Assembly (NCBI RefSeq): GCF_018141425.1
Contig: NZ_CP058561.1
Location: 4,216,001-4,280,000 of the forward strand
DNA: 64,000 nt
Reading direction: 5' to 3'
From: Vallitalea guaymasensis
Lineage (GTDB): Bacteria; Bacillota; Clostridia; Lachnospirales; Vallitaleaceae
Below the pieces are notes generated by a model. The model had not been told where the DNA came from. It saw only the letters and a list, made by a program, of their open reading frames with translations, and ran no database searches. This document shows, piece by piece, positions 27,627-36,959 of this stretch (its first letter is position 1; each line of letters opens with the position of its first letter). A program made the translations under genes and the position numbers.

Positions 27627-29463
27627 TATTATCCTCCTCATAAATCATAAAAGGCAGGGTAATGGTTGCTGTAATTCCTGTAGTTTCATTTTCTGAAAAG
27701 ATTATGCCATATGTATCACCGAAGTAGCTTTTGATTCTCTGATTAACATTCCTTAGTCCATAAGAGCTACAGCTACTAGAGGTGTCATTGATTATATTGT
27801 TAAGCATATCAATGTCAGCACCTATACCATTATCACTAACTGTTATAATTATATTATTATTTTCCTTGAGACAAACAATTTCTATGAATCCTGGTTCATC
27901 AGTTGGTTCTATACCGTGAATGATTGAGTTTTCAACTAAAGGTTGAAGAGTTAGCTTGACAATAGAACACTCTTTTATCTCTTCATCACAGTAAATAGAA
28001 TAGTCAATTATATCTGGAAATCTTATTTTTTGTATGGTCAAATAACTCTCAGTTTGTATTAGCTCATTTTTCAATGGTATTATTGTCTTACCTTTGCTTA
28101 AGCTGTATCTAAAGAAATCCGATAAGGATGTAACCATTATACTAATATCCTCTGCATCATATTTTAATGAAAGCCAGTTGACTGCATCAAGTGTATTATA
28201 TAGAAAATGGGGATTAATCTGAGCCTGTAAAGCTTTGAACTCTGCCTCTTTCTTTTCATTCTCGATTTCCTTTATCTTAACAATTGAGTTCCTGATCTTT
28301 TTGTTTGCTGCGTTATAGTGGTCTATCAGGTAACTGAATTCATCATTGAAATGATAATCATCAATCTTGACATATAGATTATCCGTATCAAGAGTACCCA
28401 TAGATTCTACTAGTTTCTTTATAGGATTGGAGATCCTATTAGCCAGCAATAAAGCAAAGCTTAGACTGATGATGAGTATAATGAGTATAACTAGCTTTAT
28501 GAATTTTTGAGTTTTATACAGGTCTTTGTTAAGTTCATTAAGTGGCGTTATTCCAACTATTTTCCAGTTTATATCATTAATGGTTTTTGTAGATAAGAGA
28601 GTCTTTGTATCATTGTAGTCAATGATTTGAGTATTAAATTTATTACTATCGTTTATTGGCATATAGGATGAAAAGAAAGATTTGAAATTAGCGTTGATAA
28701 ACTTATTTTCAGTACTCGCTATTATCCAATTGTTTTCGTTAAGTACAAATATAGTACTTCCATTAGTGGGTTTTAGATTAATTAGCATCCTGCTTATTTC
28801 ATTCATTGGCAATTGAATTGTTATTAAACTAGAAAAAGATAAATCATAATTTTTCAATCCGAATAATTTACGAACATAGTTGACTCCTTGAGGCAAGTTG
28901 TTGTTTTTACTTCTAGGAAAATACATTATTCTAGGGCTTGAATCTGGGGAAATACTAGGATACCATGATGTTATTTGGACTTCTTCCAAATTGAATATGT
29001 TAGTATGAAATTTGTAATCACCAAATTGATACACGTATAGTTTGGTCTTGGATTTGTTGAAATAGTTCAATGTGGAAGTATATGTATTAAGAACATTTTC
29101 AAAAGCTGAAGATTGAGTTATAGGGTCTTTTATGACTTTATATCTTGAGTATAGGTAATAGTAATGTTTAGATGGTGAATAAGATAATAGATCCAACATT
29201 TTATCATCTAAATAAATCTGTGTAACAACTTTATCTATTAGATTGATTTCTTTCTGGATGTTGTTTTCTAGCAGGTTGAAATTCATTTCTAATATGTTTT
29301 CCGTTTTATTAGTGAGACTTTCAGTTGATTTAGTATATATGATTGAAGAAATGATCGCAGTGGGAATTATGATGATTAGTAAAAATGTTATAATCAGCTG
29401 GTTTTTAATTGTTGATATTCTTTTGGATAAAAATTTCTTGAAAGATAGTAGTTTTTTAATCAT
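27604..29463 (-). CDS. YesM-type sensor histidine kinase of the hemicellulose locus
   Basis: This is a 619-aa membrane kinase. Membrane segments lie at about residues 20-42 and 318-340, separated by a large extracellular sensing domain. HAMP follows, then the His_kinase module with His419 (AQINPHFLYNTLDA), and an ATPase domain with LTLQPLVENSIIHG and SDNGIGADIDML. The ribosome site is weak (TGGTGATA). It is divergently arranged from the binding-protein gene at 29717. It pairs with the YesN regulator downstream; the ligand is probably a xylo- or manno-oligosaccharide, inferred from context. Confidence 0.92.
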   Translation of the reverse strand: MIKKLLSFKKFLSKRISTIKNQLIITFLLIIIIPTAIISSIIYTKSTESLTNKTENILEMNFNLLENNIQKEINLIDKVVTQIYLDDKMLDLLSYSPSKHYYYLYSRYKVIKDPITQSSAFENVLNTYTSTLNYFNKSKTKLYVYQFGDYKFHTNIFNLEEVQITSWYPSISPDSSPRIMYFPRSKNNNLPQGVNYVRKLFGLKNYDLSFSSLITIQLPMNEISRMLINLKPTNGSTIFVLNENNWIIASTENKFINANFKSFFSSYMPINDSNKFNTQIIDYNDTKTLLSTKTINDINWKIVGITPLNELNKDLYKTQKFIKLVILIILIISLSFALLLANRISNPIKKLVESMGTLDTDNLYVKIDDYHFNDEFSYLIDHYNAANKKIRNSIVKIKEIENEKKEAEFKALQAQINPHFLYNTLDAVNWLSLKYDAEDISIMVTSLSDFFRYSLSKGKTIIPLKNELIQTESYLTIQKIRFPDIIDYSIYCDEEIKECSIVKLTLQPLVENSIIHGIEPTDEPGFIEIVCLKENNNIIITVSDNGIGADIDMLNNIINDTSSSCSSYGLRNVNQRIKSYFGDTYGIIFSENETTGITATITLPFMIYEEDNNVKDDNC

Positions 29464-29716
29464 TGATTATCACCATATTATATATTTGTTAGAAACATAT
29501 CTTAAGTAAATACTTATTTAGATTATAATAATACAACAGAATGTATATAACGTCCATATAAATATCAACGTTTTTCTAAACATTTCTATTAGGATTAATA
29601 ATAATCTTTGATTTTTCTATTGGAAAGTAATTGTTTTAAATTAGATATTACTTGAAAATAAAATGTTATTATTATAGAATGTGTTTGAAAACAATATGTA
29701 TGCAAAGGAGAACATA

Positions 29717-30964
29717 ATGAAGATAAAGATTATATCAATTATGATACTGATATGCTTGTTAATGATTGGATGTGATAATAAGAATATTGATACCCAGACT
29801 ATGGAACCAAAAGATTCAGAGGAAAACACTATAACATTCATGGTAAAAGTTATAGATGATAAAACTATCACACCATTAGAAAAACTGATAAAAGAATATA
29901 ATCGTACCAGCAGTAAAAAAATAGTTCTAGAAAAGGTCACTTATGATAAATATCAATACATATTAAATATGAAAATGATGTCAAAGGATAAGCCAGATAT
30001 ATTTATGATTGATGAAGATTGGTTACAAACATATAATGACAAGAACTGGCTGCTGCCTATAAATACATATCTAAGTGAGAAGGCAGATAAGTCATTTGAA
30101 AATGTTATTCCTTTGAGTATGCGTACATATCGATTGATTTATAATAAAGACATATTCAAAGAAGTTGGTCTGGATTGGGAGAAACCACCTGTTACCTTAG
30201 AGGAATTATATAAAGAGGCCATTAAAATCAGTGAAATGAAAATCGGTGAGAGTTATGGTTTTGCACTATATCTAAAAGATAAAGAAAGTGGGTTCATGAG
30301 TCTTCTGGAGAATGCTAATAAGATGAATGGTATTTATTATTATGATAAAGAAAAGGATAATTATGATTTTAGTATATATAAAGAATGGTTCCAAGTAATG
30401 AGGAAGATCAATCAGCAAAGTGGTATATTACAATATGCTACCAAATTGAAAAAGGACAATGTGCTGAAACAATATGCAGAGAGTAATATAGGCATGATGA
30501 TTATATCCAATGAAGATTATTATTGGCTTGATAACCAAGAAGACAATAATGTCGGTATAAGTAGTGTACCTATCTGGAATCAAGAAAATATGAATATCAA
30601 TAATATAAGCATACCGGGTATGTTGATAGGTGTTAACAGTAAATCAGAGTCCATTAATGAAATAGTTGAATTCTGTAAAGCATTGACATCAAGAGAATGG
30701 GGAATCTACATGTATGAAAAAGGATATATCATACCCACATATAATGTTCAGTTGGAAGAACTGGATGAAATGTTAAATGTAAAGACACCAAAAGAATTCT
30801 TACCCCATGAAGGAATGTGTGTATATGAGACAAACAAGGAAAACAAAGAATACGAAAGACAAAGGTTTGATATTTATTTTGATATAATAACAGGTGAAAG
30901 ACCAATAGAAGAAGGGCTTAATACCTTGAATGGTATAATGAATGAAATTAATGATAGTAATTGA
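29717..30964 (+). CDS. Family 1 solute-binding lipoprotein, singly transcribed
   Basis: This is a 415-aa extracellular lipoprotein. The signal ends in LLMIGC and the mature part has a sugar-binding family 1 fold (TFMVKVIDDKTITPLEKLI, MMSKDKPDIFMIDEDW). The start at 29717 follows AAAGGAG by six bases. A terminator follows the stop, so it is not in the same transcript as the permeases 150 bases on, which have another binding protein. It lies divergent from a YesM/YesN pair. It may serve as the pair's ligand-binding partner or as a second binding protein for the importer. Confidence 0.82.
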   Translation: MKIKIISIMILICLLMIGCDNKNIDTQTMEPKDSEENTITFMVKVIDDKTITPLEKLIKEYNRTSSKKIVLEKVTYDKYQYILNMKMMSKDKPDIFMIDEDWLQTYNDKNWLLPINTYLSEKADKSFENVIPLSMRTYRLIYNKDIFKEVGLDWEKPPVTLEELYKEAIKISEMKIGESYGFALYLKDKESGFMSLLENANKMNGIYYYDKEKDNYDFSIYKEWFQVMRKINQQSGILQYATKLKKDNVLKQYAESNIGMMIISNEDYYWLDNQEDNNVGISSVPIWNQENMNINNISIPGMLIGVNSKSESINEIVEFCKALTSREWGIYMYEKGYIIPTYNVQLEELDEMLNVKTPKEFLPHEGMCVYETNKENKEYERQRFDIYFDIITGERPIEEGLNTLNGIMNEINDSN

Positions 30965-30990
30965 TATTTACAGGATATATTTTATTTTAT

Positions 30991-31021
30991 AAAAGGCATC
31001 AATTGATTTTGATGCTTTTTT
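30991..31021 (+). terminator. Terminator after the first binding-protein gene
   Basis: GCATCAA pairs with TTGATGC around a short loop, followed by six T. It cuts the upstream binding-protein gene off from the permease genes. Confidence 0.8.
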
Positions 31022-31113
31022 GTAGTTATTTTTATAGAATCATAGTTATTTAAATTTACATATTCTCAGCAGATTATATAATGAATATACCAAAAAAAAC
31101 AGAGGTGACAATA

Positions 31114-32028
31114 ATGAAAACGCTAAAGAAGCACTTTAGATATTATCCACTTTATTTAATGATTCTGCCAGGATTTCTATTAATATTATGTATGAGATAT
31201 TTACCTATGGGTGGTATTATAATTGCCTTTAAAAATATAAATTATGCTGATGGCATTATAAGAAGTCCCTGGTGTGGTTTTGCTAATTTCCAGTTTCTAT
31301 TCAAGACCAAAGATGTTCTCATAGCAACTAGGAATACTCTATTATATAATCTTGCTTTTATAGTTTTGGGTATGGTCGTTTCAATTGCTTTTGCTATAGC
31401 ATTATGTGAAATTCGTAATAGATTTGCAGCTAAAGTTTATCAAAGCATTTTTTTCTTCCCTTATTTCTTATCAATGGTTGTTGTAGCATATATGGTATTT
31501 GCTTTTTTAGGAATGGAGAATGGTCTATTGAATAAAAGTATATTTTCATTTTTAAACATTGAAAAAATACGGTTTTATGCAGAACCTAAGCACTGGCCAT
31601 TTATCTTGGTATTTGTTAATCTGTGGAAAAATGTAGGGTATTCAACAGTAATATATCTGGCAGCTATATTGGGGATAGCTCCAGAATTATATGAAGCAGC
31701 AATCATAGATGGTGCCAGTAAATGGCAGCAGATAATATATATAACTCTACCATCTATAAAGCCTATAATAATAATATTAGCCATAATGGCTATTGGAAGA
31801 ATATTCTATGCTGATTTTGGTCTGTTCTATAATGTGCCAATGAATTCAGGGGCTCTATTTTCTACTACACAAGTTATTGATACATATGTCTATCGTGCAA
31901 TGACAAAATTAGGGGATTTGGGAATGGCTGCGGCTGCTGCATTATATCAATCCTTTGTAGGTTTTGTATTGGTTATAACAGCTAACTGGATAATAAGAAA
32001 AATCGATTCAGATAATGCATTATTCTAG
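31114..32028 (+). CDS. Oligosaccharide ABC permease, LplB type
   Basis: This is a 304-aa inner-membrane permease with about six helices and the conserved cytoplasmic loop EAAIIDGASKWQQIIYITLP. The N-terminal pattern (YYPLYLMILPGFLLILCMRYLPMGGIIIAFK, in part) is characteristic of the LplB/YteP class that imports plant-wall oligosaccharides. The start at 31114 follows GAGGTGACAATA. It forms a heterodimer with the next gene product. No dedicated ATPase is encoded here; this class usually shares an MsmX-like ATPase encoded elsewhere. Confidence 0.9.
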   Translation: MKTLKKHFRYYPLYLMILPGFLLILCMRYLPMGGIIIAFKNINYADGIIRSPWCGFANFQFLFKTKDVLIATRNTLLYNLAFIVLGMVVSIAFAIALCEIRNRFAAKVYQSIFFFPYFLSMVVVAYMVFAFLGMENGLLNKSIFSFLNIEKIRFYAEPKHWPFILVFVNLWKNVGYSTVIYLAAILGIAPELYEAAIIDGASKWQQIIYITLPSIKPIIIILAIMAIGRIFYADFGLFYNVPMNSGALFSTTQVIDTYVYRAMTKLGDLGMAAAAALYQSFVGFVLVITANWIIRKIDSDNALF

Positions 32029-32040
32029 GGGGGAAGCACA

Positions 32041-32946
32041 ATGAAAAAGAAAGCAGGAGTCAATCAGATTTCTAACAGAGCCAACTGTATAATTAATATC
32101 TTTTTTCTTATATATGCAATCTTGTGTATTGCGCCATTATTACTATCATTAGGTGTATCTTTGACTGATGAAAAAGAAGTCATTCTCCATGGTTTTAATT
32201 TTATTCCAAGAAAATTTAGCCTAGACGCTTATAGGTTTTTATTTCAAGATGCATCACATGTGCTTAGAGCTTATGGTGTATCCATATTCGTTACTGTGGT
32301 GGGTACGTTATTTAGTGTGATGTTGACAGCATTATATGCTTATCCAATATCAAGAAAAGATTTTCCAGCGGCTAAATTCTTTACCTTTTTCATATTTTTT
32401 ACAATGTTGTTCAATGGTGGATTGGTTGCAAGTTTCTATATAAATACTCAATTATTCCATTTCAAGAATAGGTTATATTCCCTGTTATTGCCCTTGATGA
32501 TGAATCCATTCAATGTATTGATCGTAAGGACGTTCTATAAACAGAGTGTACCAAAATCAATAATCGAATCATCAAAGATAGATGGTGCTAGCGAGTTACG
32601 AATTTTTATTCAAATGGTATTACCTTTATCAAAACCAGCCATAGCCACGATAGCTTTATTTGACACTTTGTGTTATTGGAATGATTGGTTTTCAAGTTTG
32701 TTATACATATCAGATGTAAAATTATATTCCTTGCAGTACACCATGTATACTGCTCTCATGAATATCAAGTATTTATTGAAATTTGGTGAAACATCATCTG
32801 ATGCATTGAACAGCTTGGGTACAGTACCAACCCAAACAGTGAGATTTACAATGGTATTGATAGCAATAGGACCTATAATACTAGCTTATCCTTATTTCCA
32901 AAAACATTTTGTGAAAGGATTAACTATAGGTGCTTTGAAAGGTTAG
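32041..32946 (+). CDS. Oligosaccharide ABC permease, YtcP/LplC type
   Basis: This is a 301-aa permease and partner of the preceding one. It shows six predicted helices and the ABC-interaction loop ESSKIDGASELRIFIQMVLPLSKPA, quoted in part. The C-terminal FVKGLTIGALKG is diagnostic of this family. It follows GGGGGGAAGCACA and lies 12 bases after the first permease gene, so the two are co-transcribed. Confidence 0.92.
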   Translation: MKKKAGVNQISNRANCIINIFFLIYAILCIAPLLLSLGVSLTDEKEVILHGFNFIPRKFSLDAYRFLFQDASHVLRAYGVSIFVTVVGTLFSVMLTALYAYPISRKDFPAAKFFTFFIFFTMLFNGGLVASFYINTQLFHFKNRLYSLLLPLMMNPFNVLIVRTFYKQSVPKSIIESSKIDGASELRIFIQMVLPLSKPAIATIALFDTLCYWNDWFSSLLYISDVKLYSLQYTMYTALMNIKYLLKFGETSSDALNSLGTVPTQTVRFTMVLIAIGPIILAYPYFQKHFVKGLTIGALKG

Positions 32947-33008
32947 AATAATTACTTAGTAATTATTTTGATTATATATATAAAAAAATATTCTAGGAGG
33001 TAGTTTTT

Positions 33009-34532
33009 ATGAAAAAATTAGTTTCAGTCATGCTAATAATAGTTTTAACACTATCATTGGCTGCATGTGGAGGTAAGAAGGAAGTTGAGGAAACAAAAGG
33101 GGAAAATGCTGATGTAGAAAACAATTCTTCTAATGTTGAAGAAAAAGCAGAGGATAAAGATGAATTAGAACCTGTTACTCTGAAATTTACATATCCAGGT
33201 TCACATCAAGAGGATGAAGAAAAAGTTGAAGAAGCTATTAATGAATATTTAAAAGATAAAATAAATGCGTCTATTGATATTGAACCAATAGATTGGTCAG
33301 CCTTCGAAGAAAAAACCAGTTTGATGATGGCAACAGGTGATAATCTCGATATGATATTCACTGCATCTTGGATGACTTATTATACAGATGTTGCTAAAAA
33401 AGCATATGTACCAATGAATGATTTAATTGATAAATACGCACCTAAAACAAAAGAGTTATTGAATCCTGCATTATTTGAAGGTCCAAAAGTAGATGGAGTC
33501 ATATATGGTTTATCAACAAACAAAGAAACAGCAGGAGCTACAGGATTATTCTTCAGAAAAGACTTAGTTGAGAAATATAAGTTTGATATATCTAAGATAA
33601 AATCTATTAAGGATTTTGAAACTGTTCTAGAACCAATGTTAGAAACTATCAAGAAAAATGAGCCAGGAATATATCCTTATTACTCTAATGGCTACAATAG
33701 TCTAGTGAGTTTCTATCAACCACTATCTATTGGTGGAGGAGATACTCCAGGGTATTATAATCCTGATTCAGGTAAGATAGAGTATACACAAGAAAGTGAA
33801 GAGAAGCTGTTATTATATGATTTAGCTTACAAGTGGGCTAATATGGGATATATTAATGAGGATGCAGTTACAGCAGAGGAATGGGTTCCTAACATGTTCT
33901 GTACCTGGATGCCATACAAACCTGGTAAAGATGCTGAGATGTCAGCTCAATTAGGCATTGAGTTAGTAGGAGAAGTCATAGGTTCTCCTTATACCACTAC
34001 ATGTGAAGTGACAGGTTCCATGATTGCGATATCAAGAAATAGTAAGAACCCAGAAAGATGTATGATGTTTCTAGAGTTGTTGAATACTGACAAGTATCTT
34101 AACAATCTATTGAATTATGGTATTGAAGATGTTCACTACTTGAAAGTGAAAGATAATGTAATAGATTTTCCAGAAGGTGTAACAGCTTCTACAAGTACTT
34201 ATTATCCTTCATCACAATGGATGTTCCAAAATCAATTTTTGAATTATCTAAGAGTCGGTGAAGCAGAGGACAAATGGGAACAATATGATATTTTCAACAA
34301 GAGTGCAGTAGTAAGTCCATTATTAGGTTTTGCATTTGACGCTACACCTGTAAAATCTGAGATTGCAGCTTGTAAAAATATTCGTGAAGAATTTGAAAAA
34401 GCATTGGTAAGTGGTGTTTTGGATCCAGACGTAGCTGTTCCAGAATATCTAGAAAAATTAAAGGCAAATGGTTCAGAGAAGATTGTAACTGAAAAACAAA
34501 GGCAAGTAGATGAATTCAAAGCTAAAAAATAA
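33009..34532 (+). CDS. Oligosaccharide-binding lipoprotein of the LplB/YtcP importer
   Basis: This 507-aa lipoprotein has a signal ending SLAACG, with a Cys anchor. An acidic linker is followed by a large family 1 binding fold (LKFTYPGSHQEDEEKVEEAI, MMATGDNLDMIFTASWMTYY). The size and the DUF3502-like C-terminal part (TPVKSEIAACKNIREEF) match binding proteins that accompany LplB/YtcP permeases. It follows AGGAGG and lies 60 bases after the permease gene, with a small hairpin between. It supplies oligosaccharides to the importer. Confidence 0.92.
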   Translation: MKKLVSVMLIIVLTLSLAACGGKKEVEETKGENADVENNSSNVEEKAEDKDELEPVTLKFTYPGSHQEDEEKVEEAINEYLKDKINASIDIEPIDWSAFEEKTSLMMATGDNLDMIFTASWMTYYTDVAKKAYVPMNDLIDKYAPKTKELLNPALFEGPKVDGVIYGLSTNKETAGATGLFFRKDLVEKYKFDISKIKSIKDFETVLEPMLETIKKNEPGIYPYYSNGYNSLVSFYQPLSIGGGDTPGYYNPDSGKIEYTQESEEKLLLYDLAYKWANMGYINEDAVTAEEWVPNMFCTWMPYKPGKDAEMSAQLGIELVGEVIGSPYTTTCEVTGSMIAISRNSKNPERCMMFLELLNTDKYLNNLLNYGIEDVHYLKVKDNVIDFPEGVTASTSTYYPSSQWMFQNQFLNYLRVGEAEDKWEQYDIFNKSAVVSPLLGFAFDATPVKSEIAACKNIREEFEKALVSGVLDPDVAVPEYLEKLKANGSEKIVTEKQRQVDEFKAKK

Positions 34533-34678
34533 ATGATATCTACGTGAAAGTAAATTGAAAAAGTTGGCGTGTAATGGTAACATTAGTTTTGTTACAATGA
34601 ATCCTTACGAGATTAAAATATTATCATGTAGGCTTATTCCATGTAACCACTAACATACGAAAGGAAGATATTAATATT

Positions 34679-36850
34679 ATGAATGAGTTTCCTTATATGG
34701 ATACAGAATTATCTTTTGATGAAAGAGTCAACGATTTAGTTTCACGTATGTCATTAATTGAAAAAGTCTCTCAGCTGGTGCATAATGCATCACCAGTAGA
34801 AAGACTAGGTATACCTGCCTATAATTGGTGGAATGAAGCACTTCATGGAGTTGCGAGAGCAGGAGTGGCAACAGTTTTCCCACAAGCCATAGCTCTAGGT
34901 GCAACTTTCGATGAAGAATTAATTAATCAAGTGGCTACTGTCATATCAGATGAAGGAAGAGCGAAATATCATGAATTCCAACGTCAAGGTGACTGTGGTT
35001 TATACAAGGGCTTAACTTTTTGGAGTCCTAATATTAATATATTTAGAGATCCTAGATGGGGTAGAGGTCATGAGACTTTTGGAGAAGATCCATATCTAAC
35101 CAGCAGGTTAGGAGTTAACTTTGTTGAAGGTCTTCAGGGTACAGACGATAAATATCTAAAAAGCGTTGCAACGCCAAAGCATTACGCTGTTCACAGTGGA
35201 CCAGAGAAAGACCGTCATAGTTTTGATGCCGAAGTTTCAATAAAGGATATTAGAGAAACATATCTGCCGGCGTTCAAAGCTTGCGTAACAGAAGGAAAAG
35301 CAGAGGCAATCATGGGAGCCTATAATAGAGTTAATGGTGAACCATGTTGTGGAAGTCATTTTCTGCTACAGGATATTTTGCGTGACGAATGGGGATTTCA
35401 AGGGCATGTAGTATCGGATTGTGGTGCATTGATGGATTTCCATGCTTATCATCATATTACGAAGAATCCTATCGAATCAGCAGCGTTAGCTCTTAATAAT
35501 GGATGTGAATTGAATTGTGGAGATACATTTGAATATTTGATGCTTGCACATGATAAAGGTTTGATTTCAGAAGATACTATAGATGCTGCTGTAAAAAGAT
35601 TACTAAAAGTCAGATTCAGGTTAGGGATGTTTGATGACAATGAAGATATTCCATATTCATCAATCCCTTATGAGGTAGTAGCTTGTGATAAGCATAGAGA
35701 ATTGGCTTTGGAAGTAACTAAAAAATCAGCGGTACTATTAAAGAATAAGAACAACATTTTACCACTGGATAAAAATGAAATAAAATCCATAGGTGTAATA
35801 GGTCCTAATGCCAATGATAGAAGAGTATTGGTAGGGAACTATAATGGAACACCAATCAGACATGTAACGGTACTTGAAGGAATACAGAATGCAGTCAATG
35901 ATAATACACGTGTATATTATGCAGAAGGCTGTAAGTTGATTGAGCCGGAAGTAAGTATGTGTCAAGAGAAGGACAGCGGATTTTCTGAAGCTATATCCGT
36001 AGCCAAGATGTCAGATGCAGTTATTATGTGTCTTGGATTATCACCTATAATTGAGGGTGAACAAGGAGATGCAGCTAATTCAGATGCATCAGGAGATAAA
36101 ATTCATTTGGATCTACCTGGACAACAACAAAAACTCATGGAAGAAGTATATAAGACAGGGAAACCAATTATTCTCATTTTATTGAATGGAAGTGCTGTTG
36201 CAATAAACTGGGCTGATGATAATGTAGATGCAATTTTAGAGGGATGGTATCCAGGTGGAGAAGGGGGTAATGCTATAGCTGATATTATTTTTGGAGATGA
36301 TAGCCCTTCAGGTAAATTACCAATAACTTTTTATAGGTCACTAGATGATATACCATCATTTGATGACTATAGTATGAAGAATAGGACATATAGATATTTT
36401 GAAAAAGAACCGTTATATCCTTTTGGATATGGTCTTGGTTATACATCTTTTGAATTCTCTAACTTAGTACTTTCAAAAGATATATTACAAATGGGAGAAG
36501 ATTTATTAATCAATGTTGACGTTACTAATACAGGGGATTTATCAGGATATGAAACTGTCCAGTTATATGTAAAAGATTTGGAGGCATCAGTAGATGTCCC
36601 TAAGTATGAGTTGAAAGGATTCAAAAAGGTATTATTGAAGCCGGAAGAAACAAAGACAATAGAGTTGGTGCTAAAACCTAGACAATTGGCTTTAATAGAC
36701 AATGATGGAGAATGTAAGCTGGAACCAGGCAGTTTTCAGATATTTGTAGGTGGAAGTCAGCCAGATGGTAGAAGTATAGAATTAACTAAACAAAAAGTAT
36801 TGGATGCAACATTTGAGGTTGTAGGTAACATAAAGACTTTAAAATATTAA
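34679..36850 (+). CDS. GH3 beta-glycosidase, xylosidase-like
   Basis: This 723-aa cytoplasmic enzyme removes beta-linked sugars from the non-reducing end of imported oligosaccharides. The N-terminal TIM barrel carries the nucleophile Asp247 in HVVSDCGAL and substrate motifs YNWWNEALHGVAR, WSPNINIFRDPRWGRG and KHYAVHSGPE. The second alpha/beta domain (KSAVLLKNKNNILPL, GWYPGGEGGNAIADI) and a C-terminal fibronectin-III-like domain follow. The order and sequence match bacterial GH3 beta-xylosidases and beta-glucosidases. There is no signal peptide, so it acts after import. Xylosidase is favoured by the neighbouring GH30 enzyme, but substrate is unproven. Confidence 0.9.
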   Translation: MNEFPYMDTELSFDERVNDLVSRMSLIEKVSQLVHNASPVERLGIPAYNWWNEALHGVARAGVATVFPQAIALGATFDEELINQVATVISDEGRAKYHEFQRQGDCGLYKGLTFWSPNINIFRDPRWGRGHETFGEDPYLTSRLGVNFVEGLQGTDDKYLKSVATPKHYAVHSGPEKDRHSFDAEVSIKDIRETYLPAFKACVTEGKAEAIMGAYNRVNGEPCCGSHFLLQDILRDEWGFQGHVVSDCGALMDFHAYHHITKNPIESAALALNNGCELNCGDTFEYLMLAHDKGLISEDTIDAAVKRLLKVRFRLGMFDDNEDIPYSSIPYEVVACDKHRELALEVTKKSAVLLKNKNNILPLDKNEIKSIGVIGPNANDRRVLVGNYNGTPIRHVTVLEGIQNAVNDNTRVYYAEGCKLIEPEVSMCQEKDSGFSEAISVAKMSDAVIMCLGLSPIIEGEQGDAANSDASGDKIHLDLPGQQQKLMEEVYKTGKPIILILLNGSAVAINWADDNVDAILEGWYPGGEGGNAIADIIFGDDSPSGKLPITFYRSLDDIPSFDDYSMKNRTYRYFEKEPLYPFGYGLGYTSFEFSNLVLSKDILQMGEDLLINVDVTNTGDLSGYETVQLYVKDLEASVDVPKYELKGFKKVLLKPEETKTIELVLKPRQLALIDNDGECKLEPGSFQIFVGGSQPDGRSIELTKQKVLDATFEVVGNIKTLKY

Positions 36851-36959
36851 AGCTCAGATTAACTAATAAATGATGAGAGTGAGGGATTCAGGTTAATATA
36901 AGAGTGGGTTATCGAGCTTGATATAAAATAAAAATAAGTTTTATAAGGAGGAAAATAAA

